A stretch of DNA of 64,000 nt from an uncultured Gemmatimonadota bacterium (lineage in GTDB: Bacteria > Gemmatimonadota > Gemmatimonadetes > Gemmatimonadales > Gemmatimonadaceae), in NCBI GenBank assembly GCA_902825965.1, contig CADEDA010000007.1, positions 1 to 64,000 on the forward strand, given 5' to 3'. Positions 36,701-44,194 of this stretch are shown here, in pieces; the stretch's first letter is position 1, and the number at the start of each line of letters is the position of its first letter. The notes beneath the pieces are model-generated. The model did not search any database, had not been told where the DNA came from, and saw only the letters and a list, made by a program, of their open reading frames with translations. Position numbers and translations under genes: made by a program.

Positions 36701-38679
36701 GATTCGACGTATGCGATGTCTTGCGCGTGGTCGTGCCCCAGTACCTCAGGAAGGAACAGCTTGTTCACGCGTGCCGCGAGCTGCTGGATGTCCTTGAGTC
36801 TAGCCATCAGTTCGGTGGCGGGTGCAGGAGGCTGGTTCCATGCGTCGCTGCCGAGGACCGCCGCTGGTGCGCCGGGTGACCGACGCATTACCGTAGATAT
36901 GGTGGCTGCTGTGTCGACATCGCTGATCAGAGCGATCGGAGGAAGCTGGTACTCATCGGAAACCGCGACCGCGGTGGCGATCAGGCCGCTTGTCGCTGCG
37001 TGCAGTCGATTTGCAAGGTCGGCGATCTCCTCGATCAATTCTTCCGTGAAGAACGTCTTCGTGCTGTCCCTCCACGGATTCTCGCTGAGCGGTGCAACCA
37101 CAGCCGCCGCCGCTACCAGATCCTGAACGCCGCGGACGGCGTCGGATAGCTGTTGCGTAGTGGTGCCATCGACGGGCGCGTTGTATTTCATCCTGTGCGC
37201 GCTATGCACGCGGCCGAGCTCCCCGTACACGCGGTAGGGAGAGAGGCCCAGCGTTCCGTGGGGGGTGTGCGCGGCCTTGGTGTACGCGGTGAGGGTCGCG
37301 CGGACCTGAGGCAGCCGCTGCGTCGAAACTGTGGGTGCGGCGACGGACTGAAGTGATGCGTCTAGGGCCAAGCCGAGTTCGCGCATCACCGAACGCTTAT
37401 TCGCCTTGGTGGAATGCAGTTCGAGGCAGAACTCGCCGAGATTCGCTTGAACGAGACGATCGTGAACGACAGAGAGCGCTGCCATCTTTTCGGCGACGAA
37501 AAGCACCGACTTGCCAGCGGAGAGGGCCTGCGCGATCAGGTTCGTGATTGTCTGAGACTTGCCGGTACCGGGGGGACCTTCGACCACGAGATCGTGCCCG
37601 CGAGCCGATGCCGCAATAGCGCGCAACTGGCTCGAGTCCGCGTCGACGACTTGGAAGGTCGACTCAGGTGGGTAGTCGACGTCAAGGTTCATCGACCCGA
37701 TGTCGTGCGGGAGTCCAACGCCGATTCCGCCACCCGGTGCGTTGCGTGTCACGAGTTGACGGATGAGCCGATGCTCTAGCAGCGCATCGCGGGAGGCCTC
37801 AAGATCCTTGTACATTACGAACTTCTGGAAAGACAAGAGTGCTAAGTAGATATCGTTCTTGACTGACCAACCTGGCTTTCCGGCGACCAGCGTTGCGGTG
37901 GCGCCGAGGAGTGCCTGCAGGTCGTAATTGTCGGGGAGCGTGCTGAGATCGGGCAGTTCCGGCAGAGTGATCGCGTGGTCACGCTTCAGGTACTCCGCGA
38001 GCGCGGGATTGACCATCGGCTCGTCCTCGGCCGCGCGAACCTGATAGCCCGAGCGTGCGGACTTACGTGTCAGCGCGACGGGCAAGAGCACGAGAGGGGC
38101 TCTCAGCGTGATGTTGGAATCGCGCGACTCCGTATAGTAGAGCATGCCGAGCGCGAGAAAGAGTGTGTTGACGCCCTGTTCCTCGATCGAGAGGCGCGCC
38201 TGCTCGTCGAGGCGTCGCAGAGACTTGTCGAGTGCGTCCGCAGTCGAGGAAGTCTGAAGGCCGTCGTCCCGGTGCTTCTCCTCCAGAGAACTTGGGTCGT
38301 ACGGGACGAATTCCATCGACGGGATCGGCTCGTCATCCTCGTCAGCGTCATCGAGTGCGAGACTCGGATCGGGAGGGGTCACTCCTCCCGCTGCTATGGG
38401 GGACGGCGTCTTCGCGTCCTCGTCCGGAGCCGCGAGGAACTTCATGGCGCCTTCGCGAACGTAGAGCGTTCGGAACACTTCCGCAGGCTGTTCGTCGACG
38501 ACGGTGACCGTCGAGACCTTGTTGACGCGAAAGCTCAGAGCTCGGTTGCGCTTCGTAAGGTCCAAGAGCTTGCGCTGCCAGCTGTCGACCGACGCGACGA
38601 GTTTGCCGTTCCGCGCGGGAGCCGGACTGGTCTCGCGTGGCGGAACGGCGTCTGCGTTTGGAGTGTGCGGTTCTGTCAT
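33784..38679 (-). CDS. DUF4011-SF1 helicase-Vsr/MTES_1575-like nuclease-DUF3320 protein (candidate anti-phage protein)
   Basis: A giant 1631-aa multidomain protein. Order: DUF4011-like N-terminal region (about 25-310, including 'SWQRKLLDLTKRNRALSFR'); SF1 helicase with Walker A GPPGTGKS (368-375); a long inserted helical domain; 'DLVIFDEASQLPPEDAVGAI' near 990 and 'VVGDPKQLPP'; helicase C-terminal motifs ('ENIQGDERDVIF', 'NVLTTRARQRM'). A PD-(D/E)xK-type endonuclease fold follows near 1290-1390 ('RIDLGVLDDN...', 'GIECDGVAYHSS', 'WTIIRVWSTDWF'), then a DUF3320-like and winged-helix tail. Proteins of this DUF4011-helicase-Vsr design have been described as phage-defence genes. ATG 38679 is preceded by AGGAAG. 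It converges with the AAA gene. Confidence 0.85.
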   Translation of the reverse strand: MTEPHTPNADAVPPRETSPAPARNGKLVASVDSWQRKLLDLTKRNRALSFRVNKVSTVTVVDEQPAEVFRTLYVREGAMKFLAAPDEDAKTPSPIAAGGVTPPDPSLALDDADEDDEPIPSMEFVPYDPSSLEEKHRDDGLQTSSTADALDKSLRRLDEQARLSIEEQGVNTLFLALGMLYYTESRDSNITLRAPLVLLPVALTRKSARSGYQVRAAEDEPMVNPALAEYLKRDHAITLPELPDLSTLPDNYDLQALLGATATLVAGKPGWSVKNDIYLALLSFQKFVMYKDLEASRDALLEHRLIRQLVTRNAPGGGIGVGLPHDIGSMNLDVDYPPESTFQVVDADSSQLRAIAASARGHDLVVEGPPGTGKSQTITNLIAQALSAGKSVLFVAEKMAALSVVHDRLVQANLGEFCLELHSTKANKRSVMRELGLALDASLQSVAAPTVSTQRLPQVRATLTAYTKAAHTPHGTLGLSPYRVYGELGRVHSAHRMKYNAPVDGTTTQQLSDAVRGVQDLVAAAAVVAPLSENPWRDSTKTFFTEELIEEIADLANRLHAATSGLIATAVAVSDEYQLPPIALISDVDTAATISTVMRRSPGAPAAVLGSDAWNQPPAPATELMARLKDIQQLAARVNKLFLPEVLGHDHAQDIAYVESKLSGFFGFLAILDGRFRSVKRRWLSYRQPTYKPSLLEQAAAMRQVNRLTKDRRALAQSAHLGIELFGTLWNGEESSAPALDNYVQWVVEFRGLCVKHGLQGRALETAQSPAPRMSSVDQMRAAADRVAATLVALRTALGWPSDYLANERLDVIATRAAAISSSRGQAPSWAAFESARRAAADTLAGPFVARALSGEVALDALAPTFLRAFYMKWLEGVVRERPELERFQTVAHDERVKEFQELDQRVLKENRAALVGRLRDRVQNALRAQVPGEQMAYLRKELARQRGISPLRRTMRQAGAAVRAIKPCLMMSPQTVAQLLPGADSSFDLVIFDEASQLPPEDAVGAIHRGKQLIVVGDPKQLPPTNFFATSSGITNAELDEDGLPLVEDSESILEEYMGAGVPMSRLKWHYRSAHESLISFSNVQFYESDLYTFPSVETGSETTGLQFEFVPNGVYEGKGLNSAEARRVVDEVVRFAKEQFERRATGLPTQSLGVGTFNLRQQLAIQDELEQRRRDDPSLEPFFDRGVHEPFFVKNLENIQGDERDVIFISVTYARASDGKLRYNFGPLNGENGWRRLNVLTTRARQRMRVFSSMKADEISAAGTTSRGATLLREFLRFAEHGVLESTSASLAAGTESPFERDVLNELTARSVSVVPQVGVAGYRIDLGVLDDNLPGRFLCGIECDGVAYHSSETARDRDRLRQQVLEARGWTIIRVWSTDWFKDRQGQIERLLRFIADARARASRDQAAEREARLREAAIRAAEESAATERARTEASTLLERGSTLEPYSRPKAAAYQFAPGTGRFDGQDILASPISQVTQAVLEVIKHEGPLHLSDLFTRVAGMWGSRAGSRIQTRVQEACSAAVRSGVVERRGEFYWYQGAECRVRARAGTKISAERIAPEEYRMAVLAILESGHGFSRTQLTTEVRSMFGFSRTGPALDELIGRAIDVLLSQGQIGESSSGIRLRY

Positions 38680-38967
38680 GCTTCCTACTGCTTCGAGGTG
38701 GCATCTTGGCGTGCGTGCGCTTGGGACACTAAAGCGAGGTACGGTAGGCGGCAACTTTTCCCACGTCACCGCCTTGCGCGCGACCAAAGGTTCGGGCGCA
38801 CAAAAGACGCTGGAGCCATTGCGACCCCTGGCACCGTATTCGACTCGACCACCGTGCCCGACTCCCCCCCTCACCCCCCACTGCCGCGTCGGGCGCCAGC
38901 TCGATGAGGGCGGCACGCCCACCGTCAACCTTGCCGGGGACCTCAAGTACGGCCGCCATGTCGTCCT

Positions 38968-39174
38968 CTAGGTCTTCTTACCCGAGCTAGCCGTAGTTTT
39001 GGCGGCGACTCTTCGGAGTGCCCTCGGGTAAGCGCCGCATTCGGCCTCTTCTGCGCAGAGTTTCATCGTACGGATCGTCTCACGCATCGCGCGTCGGGTC
39101 ACGCAGTCGCGACGTGAAATGCCGGCACAGGTCGCGGCGATGGTGGGGAAGTCCCCAGAGAAGCTGCCGCACAA
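38968..39174 (-). CDS. Possible small Cys-containing protein or gene remnant
   Basis: A 68-codon frame starting with TTG, containing 'FPTIAATCAGISRRDCVTRR' and 'LCAEEAECGAYPRALRRVAA' with five Cys in all. The same frame stays open upstream to beyond 39290 without another usual start codon. That suggests either an atypical start or the 3' remnant of a longer gene truncated at the boundary. The composition is protein-like, but I recognise no family. Low confidence. Confidence 0.3.
   Translation of the reverse strand: MCGSFSGDFPTIAATCAGISRRDCVTRRAMRETIRTMKLCAEEAECGAYPRALRRVAAKTTASSGKKT
38977..39032. repeat. 10-bp perfect inverted repeat, 36-nt spacer
   Basis: CTTACCCGAG (38977-38986) is repeated inverted as CTCGGGTAAG (39023-39032). 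It sits at the edge of the less GC-rich segment. It could be a regulatory hairpin or a boundary mark; there is no transposase nearby and no visible target-site duplication. Confidence 0.5.
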
Positions 39175-39299
39175 TAGACCATGCTCTGCGCGTTCGATGG
39201 ATTCACCTTCTGGGAGGCGGAGCGGCGTGAGAGGGTGTTCTCCCCACGAGCGGAGTTTACCGCTGTCGCCGCCGGCCGCACCTTGGAGTAACTTCGCGC

Positions 39300-40970
39300 A
39301 TGCGCACTCTCCGCCTGCCGGTCCTCTTCGCGGCCCTCGCCCTCGCCGCCCCGCTGCAGTCCCAAACGTTCCACCTCTCCTTCGACCGCACCACCCACGC
39401 CGAGCCCATCACCGGCCGCGCGTACTTGTTCATCGCCCGCACCGACCGCACCGAACCCCGCCTCCAATCCGGCGCCCGCCGCACCAGCGAGCCCTTCTTC
39501 GGCGTCGACATCGCCGCCCTCCGCCCCGGCGAGCGCGTCACGTTCGACAGGTCCGTCCTCGGCTTCCCGCTCAGCTCACTCGCCGAACTCCCCAAGGGCG
39601 ACTACTTCATCCAGGGACTCATCGTCCCCTACACGCAGTTCAAACGCGCCGACGGCCGCACCATCTGGGCGCACATGGATGCGGGGGAAGGGCAGCGCTT
39701 CAATGCCGCGCCCGGCTCGCTCGTGAGCGAGGTCGTGAAAGTGCGCATCGATCCCGCCGCGCGCACGCCCATCGCGCTGCGACTCAGCAAGGTCATCCCG
39801 CCCATCCCCACGCCGCCCGAGACCGAGTGGGTGAAGCGCTTCCGCATCCGCTCCGAGCTCGCGAGCAGCTTCTGGGGCCATGACATGCACTTGGGTGCCG
39901 TGGTGCTGCTGCCCAAGGGCTACCAGGAGAATCCCGCGCGGCGGTACCCGGTGGTCTATACCATCGGGCACTACAGCGATCGCGCGCCGTTCGGGTTCAC
40001 GTTCGAGGGCTGCGATCGCCCGGAGACGGCCGAGGCGCGTGCGGCGCGGCTGGCGCGGACCAATCGCGAGCCGGGCTGCGAGTTCCAGAAGGCCTGGACC
40101 GCCGGCGAGGTGCCGCCCTTCATCGCGGTGTTCATCCAGCACACCACGCCCTTCTACGACGACAGCTACGCACTCAACTCGGCCAACAACGGGCCCTACG
40201 GCGATGCGATCACGCGCGAGCTGATCCCGGAGATCGATCGGCGCTTCCGCACCGTGGGTGCGCCGTACGCGCGGGTGCTCACCGGGGGCTCCACGGGCGG
40301 ATGGGACGTGCTCGCGCTGCAGGTGCACTATCCTGACGTGTTCGGCGGCGCGTGGTCGCTGTATCCCGACCAGCTCGACTTCCGGAACTACCAGTTCGGC
40401 GACGTCTACGCCGACAGCAACGCCTTCGTGCGCGCCGATGGCTCGTGGATGCCGCGCGAGATCCCCTCGAGCCGCTCACCGGAGGGCATCACGGACCTGA
40501 CGGTGCGCGAGGAGAACCAGGCGGAGCTGGTGATCGCCACCAAGGGGCGCTCGGGCGGCCAGTGGGACGGCTGGCAGGCGGCCTGGGCACCGGTGGGTCC
40601 CGATGGCTACCCCGCGCAGCTCTGGGACAAACGCACGGGTCGGATCGACACCAAGGTGGCCGAGCAGATGCGCGAGCGCGGGTACGACCTGCGCGCGTTC
40701 CTCGAGAGGCACTGGAGCACGGTTGGTCCCAAGCTCGTCGGCCAGCTGCACATCGCCGTGGGCGACATGGACAACTACTTCCTCAACCTCGGCGTGTACC
40801 GCATGGAGACCTTCCTCGAGAGCACGAAGGAGCCGGGGAAGGGACCGTACTACGCCGGGACCATCGAGTACGGTAGGCCCCTCAAGCCGCACGGCTGGCA
40901 ACCCTGGACCAACCAGGATCTGCTGCGGCTCATGCAGCGGCACATCGACCGCAACGCGACTCGGCCGTAG
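39300..40970 (+). CDS. Secreted esterase-like alpha/beta-hydrolase (esterase D/Fes-type)
   Basis: A 556-aa exported protein. Signal peptide is at residues 1-22 ('FAALALAAPLQSQ'). An N-terminal beta domain (about 25-165) precedes the hydrolase core. 'AVVLLPKGYQENPARRYPVVYTIGHY' starts the core and 'VLTGGSTGGWDVLALQ' holds the nucleophile S331 (GxSxG). A likely histidine lies toward the C-terminus, for example in 'GQLHIAVGDMDNYFLN'. C238 and C260 could form a disulfide. The substrate is unknown. TAACTT (39289-39294) five nt before the ATG may be the -10 of a leaderless mRNA. High GC resumes here, outside the accessory segment. Confidence 0.8.
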   Translation: MRTLRLPVLFAALALAAPLQSQTFHLSFDRTTHAEPITGRAYLFIARTDRTEPRLQSGARRTSEPFFGVDIAALRPGERVTFDRSVLGFPLSSLAELPKGDYFIQGLIVPYTQFKRADGRTIWAHMDAGEGQRFNAAPGSLVSEVVKVRIDPAARTPIALRLSKVIPPIPTPPETEWVKRFRIRSELASSFWGHDMHLGAVVLLPKGYQENPARRYPVVYTIGHYSDRAPFGFTFEGCDRPETAEARAARLARTNREPGCEFQKAWTAGEVPPFIAVFIQHTTPFYDDSYALNSANNGPYGDAITRELIPEIDRRFRTVGAPYARVLTGGSTGGWDVLALQVHYPDVFGGAWSLYPDQLDFRNYQFGDVYADSNAFVRADGSWMPREIPSSRSPEGITDLTVREENQAELVIATKGRSGGQWDGWQAAWAPVGPDGYPAQLWDKRTGRIDTKVAEQMRERGYDLRAFLERHWSTVGPKLVGQLHIAVGDMDNYFLNLGVYRMETFLESTKEPGKGPYYAGTIEYGRPLKPHGWQPWTNQDLLRLMQRHIDRNATRP

Positions 40971-40987
40971 CGGGGCCTCACGGCGAT

Positions 40988-41007
40988 CGCCGAGCGGCCG
41001 CTCGGCG
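40988..41007. repeat. 20-bp perfect palindrome after the esterase gene
   Basis: A fully self-complementary 20-bp sequence centred on GCGGCCGC, adjoining CGGCGATCGCCG (40981-40992), another palindrome. The two overlap and could form alternative hairpins at the 3' end of the esterase transcript. There is no T-tail, so it is a stabilising or Rho-linked element at best. Confidence 0.5.
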
Positions 41008-41105
41008 GGCGCGCGTCGGGCGAGCGACGGGCGCGCTGGCTGGTTGACGCACCGGGGCGTAGGTTAGGCGGTCCGTTCCGCCTCGCCTACGCCCCGAGCC
41101 ACTCC

Positions 41106-41870
41106 ATGCCGAAAGTCACGTCGCACCCCACTGGCCAACCGATCTGGTTCGACCTGCAGACCAAGGACGCCGCCGCCGCGCGGGCCTTCTACGCCGCCGT
41201 GCTCGGCTGGACGTACGAGGAGCAGGCGCCGGAGTACGGTGGGTACGCGGTGGCGTTCACCGATGGTGCGGTGGCCGCCGGCATCGGGCAGCAGGAGGCC
41301 GGTGCCACGTATCCCTCGGCCTGGTCGGTGTACTTCGGCGTGACCGATGCTGCGGCGGCCTGCGAACGGATCAAGGCGGCCGGCGGCACACCGATGTTCC
41401 CGCCGATGCTGATCGGCCAGGAGGGCCGCATGGCGATGTGCACCGACCCCACCGGCGCGGTGTTCGGCGTCTGGGAGCCGATCAAGCACACGGGCGCCGA
41501 GGCGGTGAACCAGCCTGGTGCCATGGTGTGGTGCGAGGTGAACACGCGCGACGCGGCGAAGGCGTCGAAGTTCTACGCGGACGTGTTCGGGCTCACGATC
41601 GAGACGATGGAGATGCAGGGCGCGCCGTACCACATGCTCAAGAACCACGGTGAGCCGGTGGCCGGCGTGCTGCAGATGACGCCCGAGTGGGGCGACATGC
41701 CGCCGCACTGGATGGCCTACTTCGGCGTGCACGACGCCGAGGTGGCGAAGGCCAAGGTGGAGGCCGCCGGCGGCAAGGTGCACCACGGGCCCTTCGACAC
41801 ACCCTACGGCCGCATGATCGTGGTGGGGGATCCGCAGGGTGCGGCGGTGTCGTTCATCACGGCGGGCTGA
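41106..41870 (+). CDS. Two-domain VOC (glyoxalase/bleomycin-resistance superfamily) protein
   Basis: A 254-aa tandem VOC protein. Domain 1 (about 10-125) begins 'GQPIWFDLQTKDAAAARAFYAAVLGW'. Domain 2 (about 138-254) begins 'GAMVWCEVNTRDAAKASKFYADVFGL'. Both show the beta-alpha-beta-beta-beta order, and 'DPTGAVFGVWEP' and 'DPQGAAVSFITAG' close each domain. Such two-domain proteins resemble the 27-kDa antigen CFP30B group. The metal ligands of true glyoxalases are not clearly kept, so the substrate is unknown. The 135-nt gap upstream has TTGACG at 41044 but no well-spaced -10. Confidence 0.88.
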   Translation: MPKVTSHPTGQPIWFDLQTKDAAAARAFYAAVLGWTYEEQAPEYGGYAVAFTDGAVAAGIGQQEAGATYPSAWSVYFGVTDAAAACERIKAAGGTPMFPPMLIGQEGRMAMCTDPTGAVFGVWEPIKHTGAEAVNQPGAMVWCEVNTRDAAKASKFYADVFGLTIETMEMQGAPYHMLKNHGEPVAGVLQMTPEWGDMPPHWMAYFGVHDAEVAKAKVEAAGGKVHHGPFDTPYGRMIVVGDPQGAAVSFITAG

Positions 41871-41915
41871 GGCGCGCCTTGCCTAGGCGCGCCCTACGGA
41901 GGCGCGCCTTACCGA
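41871..41915. repeat. 15-bp tandem repeat (GGCGCGCCTTRCCKA), three full units
   Basis: GGCGCGCC recurs at exactly 15-bp intervals (41871, 41886, 41901, and a degenerate fourth copy at 41916). It fills the gap between the convergent VOC and serine-hydrolase genes and runs into the end of the latter. TGAGGCGCGCCTT at 41868 is repeated within the MocR gene near 50653. Confidence 0.65.
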
Positions 41916-43552
41916 GGCGCGCTGCGACACACCGCCCCGGGCGCGAGTGACGCCTCGCGCCCCAGCGGCCCCACACTCAGGAACTGCACCTGCGCCGGCT
42001 CCGTCGGCGCGAGCGTGATGCGCACCGCCAGGTCGCCGCGCGCACAGCGCATGCGCCAAACGCCGCGCAGCGCGTTCTCCACGATGAACGGACCCTCGTT
42101 GCGGCACTCGCCGCCGGCCATGTCGCGCAGTGTGGCCAGCTGCGCCTGCCGCCGCTCGGCCGATTCGTCGCGGAACAGGTTCATCGCCGCGAGGGAGTCG
42201 GCGAGGGGACCCGACCAGGCCTGCACCAGGCGTGACACCTGTGCCCGGCGCGTCTCGAGCACGGGGGCGGGCTGCGGTTCGCGCGGCTCGAGGGCGCCGG
42301 TGCGCTTGAGGATCTCGAACGCCTGATCCACCGTGGGCGTCCAGGGCGTGTAGGTGAGGCTACCCAGCGCGATGATGCCCACGCCGTGCTCGGGCAGCCA
42401 CTTCATGATGGAGCCGTAGCCGGGCAGGCCGCCGGTGTGCGACACGGCCGCGCGGAAGTCGCAGTTCTGGTTCACGCGCAGGCCGTAGCCGTAGCCGCCG
42501 GCGTTGAGCGCCAGGGCGTTGGCGCCGGCGAAGGCCGAGGCACCGCTGAAGCGCTGGATCTGCTGCATCTCGCGACGCGAGCTCCGCGAGAGCACCGCAC
42601 CCTCGGCGCCGTCGCGGGCCGGCCAGGCGTCGAGCATGAACGCCACCCAACGGGAGAGGTCGGCCGGGGTGGTGAGCATGCCGCCCATCACGCCGAACGC
42701 GCCGTCCGGGAGCGGCGGCTCGAGCAGCCATTGGCCGTCCTGCAGACGGTAGCCGTACGCGAGCCGGGTGGGGTCCACGTCCCGGGTCTCGAGCGTGGTG
42801 TTGCGCATGGCGAGCGGGTCGAGGATGCGCTCGCGCAGGTAGCGGGCGTACGGGATGCCCGAGACGTTGCTGACGATGCGCCCGAGGATCGCGAAGCCGT
42901 AGTTGGAGTACTCGTAATTGGTGCCCGGCGCGGTGGAGAAGGGGATCCCTCCGCGCATCATGGCGCTGAAGGCCTCCTCGGTGGCATCGAGTTGCTGGTC
43001 GCCCCAGGGGTTGTCCTCGGGGAAGCCGGCCGAGTGGGTCATGAGGTGCCGCACGGTGATGCGCGGGGCGTCGGCGCTGGCGTAGCGCAGCGACTTGAGC
43101 TCCGGCACGTACCGCTCGGCCGGGTCATCGAGCGAGAACTTGCCCGCGTCGCGCAGCTGGAGGACGGCGACGGCCGCGAAGCTCTTGCTCATGGACGCGA
43201 TGCGGAACACGGTCGCCGTGTCCGCGCGCGTGTTGCTGCGGGTCTCGCGGATGCCACCGGCCACCACGTGGGCGAGGCGTCCGTCGATGATGATGCCGTA
43301 GGCGTAGCCCGGCACGCGGCGCTGCGCGGCGAAGGCGGCCATCAAGGAATCGATGGCCGGGAAGGCGGCGCGGAGCTTGGTGCCGCGGTCGGGGTCGGCG
43401 AAGCGGGGCGCTGGGGCGACGGAGCTCAGGGCAGGGGTCTGCGCCGGGAGATCCGAAGGCCGAGGAATGAGCAGGACGACCGGGAGGACGGCGCCGAGCA
43501 TTGCGGCGCGAGGGCGGGCGACGAGGAGTGGCATGGCCAGATAATGTGGCAT
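41909..43552 (-). CDS. Secreted serine hydrolase of the beta-lactamase/DD-peptidase fold
   Basis: A 547-aa class-C beta-lactamase-like protein (Beta-lactamase superfamily, PF00144 type). It has an N-terminal signal segment (about 14-38, 'AMLGAVLPVVLLIPR...PAQ'), S120-M-S-K123 (SxxK), Y215-S-N217 (YxN) and H372-T-G-G375 in place of KTG, so the active site is complete. A C-terminal extension of about 120 residues follows the core. Natural substrates of such enzymes are usually D-amino-acid peptides or esters rather than antibiotics. Start at ATG 43552, with ATG 43534 as alternative. It shares its upstream region with the divergent antitoxin operator. Confidence 0.87.
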   Translation of the reverse strand: MPHYLAMPLLVARPRAAMLGAVLPVVLLIPRPSDLPAQTPALSSVAPAPRFADPDRGTKLRAAFPAIDSLMAAFAAQRRVPGYAYGIIIDGRLAHVVAGGIRETRSNTRADTATVFRIASMSKSFAAVAVLQLRDAGKFSLDDPAERYVPELKSLRYASADAPRITVRHLMTHSAGFPEDNPWGDQQLDATEEAFSAMMRGGIPFSTAPGTNYEYSNYGFAILGRIVSNVSGIPYARYLRERILDPLAMRNTTLETRDVDPTRLAYGYRLQDGQWLLEPPLPDGAFGVMGGMLTTPADLSRWVAFMLDAWPARDGAEGAVLSRSSRREMQQIQRFSGASAFAGANALALNAGGYGYGLRVNQNCDFRAAVSHTGGLPGYGSIMKWLPEHGVGIIALGSLTYTPWTPTVDQAFEILKRTGALEPREPQPAPVLETRRAQVSRLVQAWSGPLADSLAAMNLFRDESAERRQAQLATLRDMAGGECRNEGPFIVENALRGVWRMRCARGDLAVRITLAPTEPAQVQFLSVGPLGREASLAPGAVCRSAPR

Positions 43553-43581
43553 CGGGGCGAATAGCGCGAATCAGGCAAAAG

Positions 43582-43601
43582 TATTACGGTATACCGCAAT
43601 A
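43582..43601. promoter_or_regulatory. Operator palindrome of the AbrB/PemK operon
   Basis: A 20-bp near-perfect palindrome (one mismatched pair) centred on GGTATACC lies 19 nt before the antitoxin start. A TAATCT -10 candidate (43600-43605) overlaps its right edge, the usual place for antitoxin autorepression. It may also affect the divergent serine hydrolase gene. Confidence 0.65.
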
Positions 43602-43620
43602 ATCTGAGAGGAGCGGCCGC

Positions 43621-43851
43621 GTGTACATCTCCAAACTCACCTCCAAGCACCAGGCCTCGATCCCCCGCGCCGTCCGGGAAGCACTCGGCCTCGAAGCCGG
43701 CGACCGGGTGCAGTTCCTGTTCTCCGAGGACGACGGCCGCATCTATATAGAAAAGGGACCGGACGCCGACCCAGACGTCGCGGCGCTCGAAGCCACCTTG
43801 TCTGCCGAGTGGGAGTCGGAGGAGGACGACCATGCGTTCGGCGGCCTTTAA
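43621..43851 (+). CDS. AbrB/MazE-type antitoxin
   Basis: A 76-aa protein with an N-terminal swapped-hairpin AbrB DNA-binding fold ('SKLTSKHQASIPRAVREALGLEAGDRVQFLF', about 4-35, written here as its recognisable pattern) and an acidic C-terminal tail ('AEWESEEDDHAFGGL') that would neutralise the toxin. It starts at GTG 43621 after a GAGAGGAG ribosome site. It overlaps the toxin gene by 20 nt, so the pair is translationally coupled. It should bind the palindrome just upstream and repress the operon. Confidence 0.9.
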   Translation: MYISKLTSKHQASIPRAVREALGLEAGDRVQFLFSEDDGRIYIEKGPDADPDVAALEATLSAEWESEEDDHAFGGL

Positions 43852-44194
43852 GCCCGGCGATGTGGTGGTGATCCCGTTCCCGCTCGCCGGTGCCCGCGTG
43901 AAGAAGCACCGGCCTGCGCTGGTCTGCTCCCGCCAGGAGTTCAACTCCAGCGCCGGCCACGTGGTGCTCGCCATGATCACGACGGCCACCACCCACGGCT
44001 GGCCGAGTGATGTCCGGGTACTCGACCTCGCTTCGGCCGGCCTGCCGCAGGGGTCGGTGGTGCGCTGGAAGCTCTTCACGCTCCCCGCCAAGACCATCAT
44101 CCGGAAGATCGGCGCACTCAGCGCCCCCGACCGCTCCGCCTGCGGACTGGAGCAACCGGTGCGGATCGGGGCGGCGGCGGAGCCGCGGGCCTAG
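43832..44194 (+). CDS. PemK/MazF-type endoribonuclease toxin
   Basis: A 120-aa PemK/MazF-family protein. It opens with 'KPGDVVVIPFPLAGARVKKHRPALVCS', the typical beta-barrel N-terminus, followed by 'EFNSSAGHVVLAMITT' and ends with 'LPAKTIIRKIGALS'. These mRNA interferases cut mRNA or tRNA when the labile antitoxin is lost. The catalytic Arg/Ser/Thr positions appear kept, so the toxin is probably active. Its stop codon forms a CTAG overlap with the stop of the convergent hypothetical gene. Confidence 0.9.
   Translation: MRSAAFKPGDVVVIPFPLAGARVKKHRPALVCSRQEFNSSAGHVVLAMITTATTHGWPSDVRVLDLASAGLPQGSVVRWKLFTLPAKTIIRKIGALSAPDRSACGLEQPVRIGAAAEPRA

Larger units (their letters stand above)
38680..39299. 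other. Accessory-segment boundary region, 620 nt without a firm gene
   Basis: Between the large helicase gene and the esterase gene no long convincing gene is seen. The region holds a low-confidence minus-strand ORF (38968-39174) and a 10-bp perfect inverted repeat (38977-38986 with 39023-39032). It probably contains the promoter of the helicase gene and one edge of the acquired segment. Confidence 0.4.

Noticed and set aside
41042-41070. TTGACG...TAGGTT as promoter of the VOC gene
   Set aside because: The spacing between the hexamers is only about 10 bp, too short for sigma-70.
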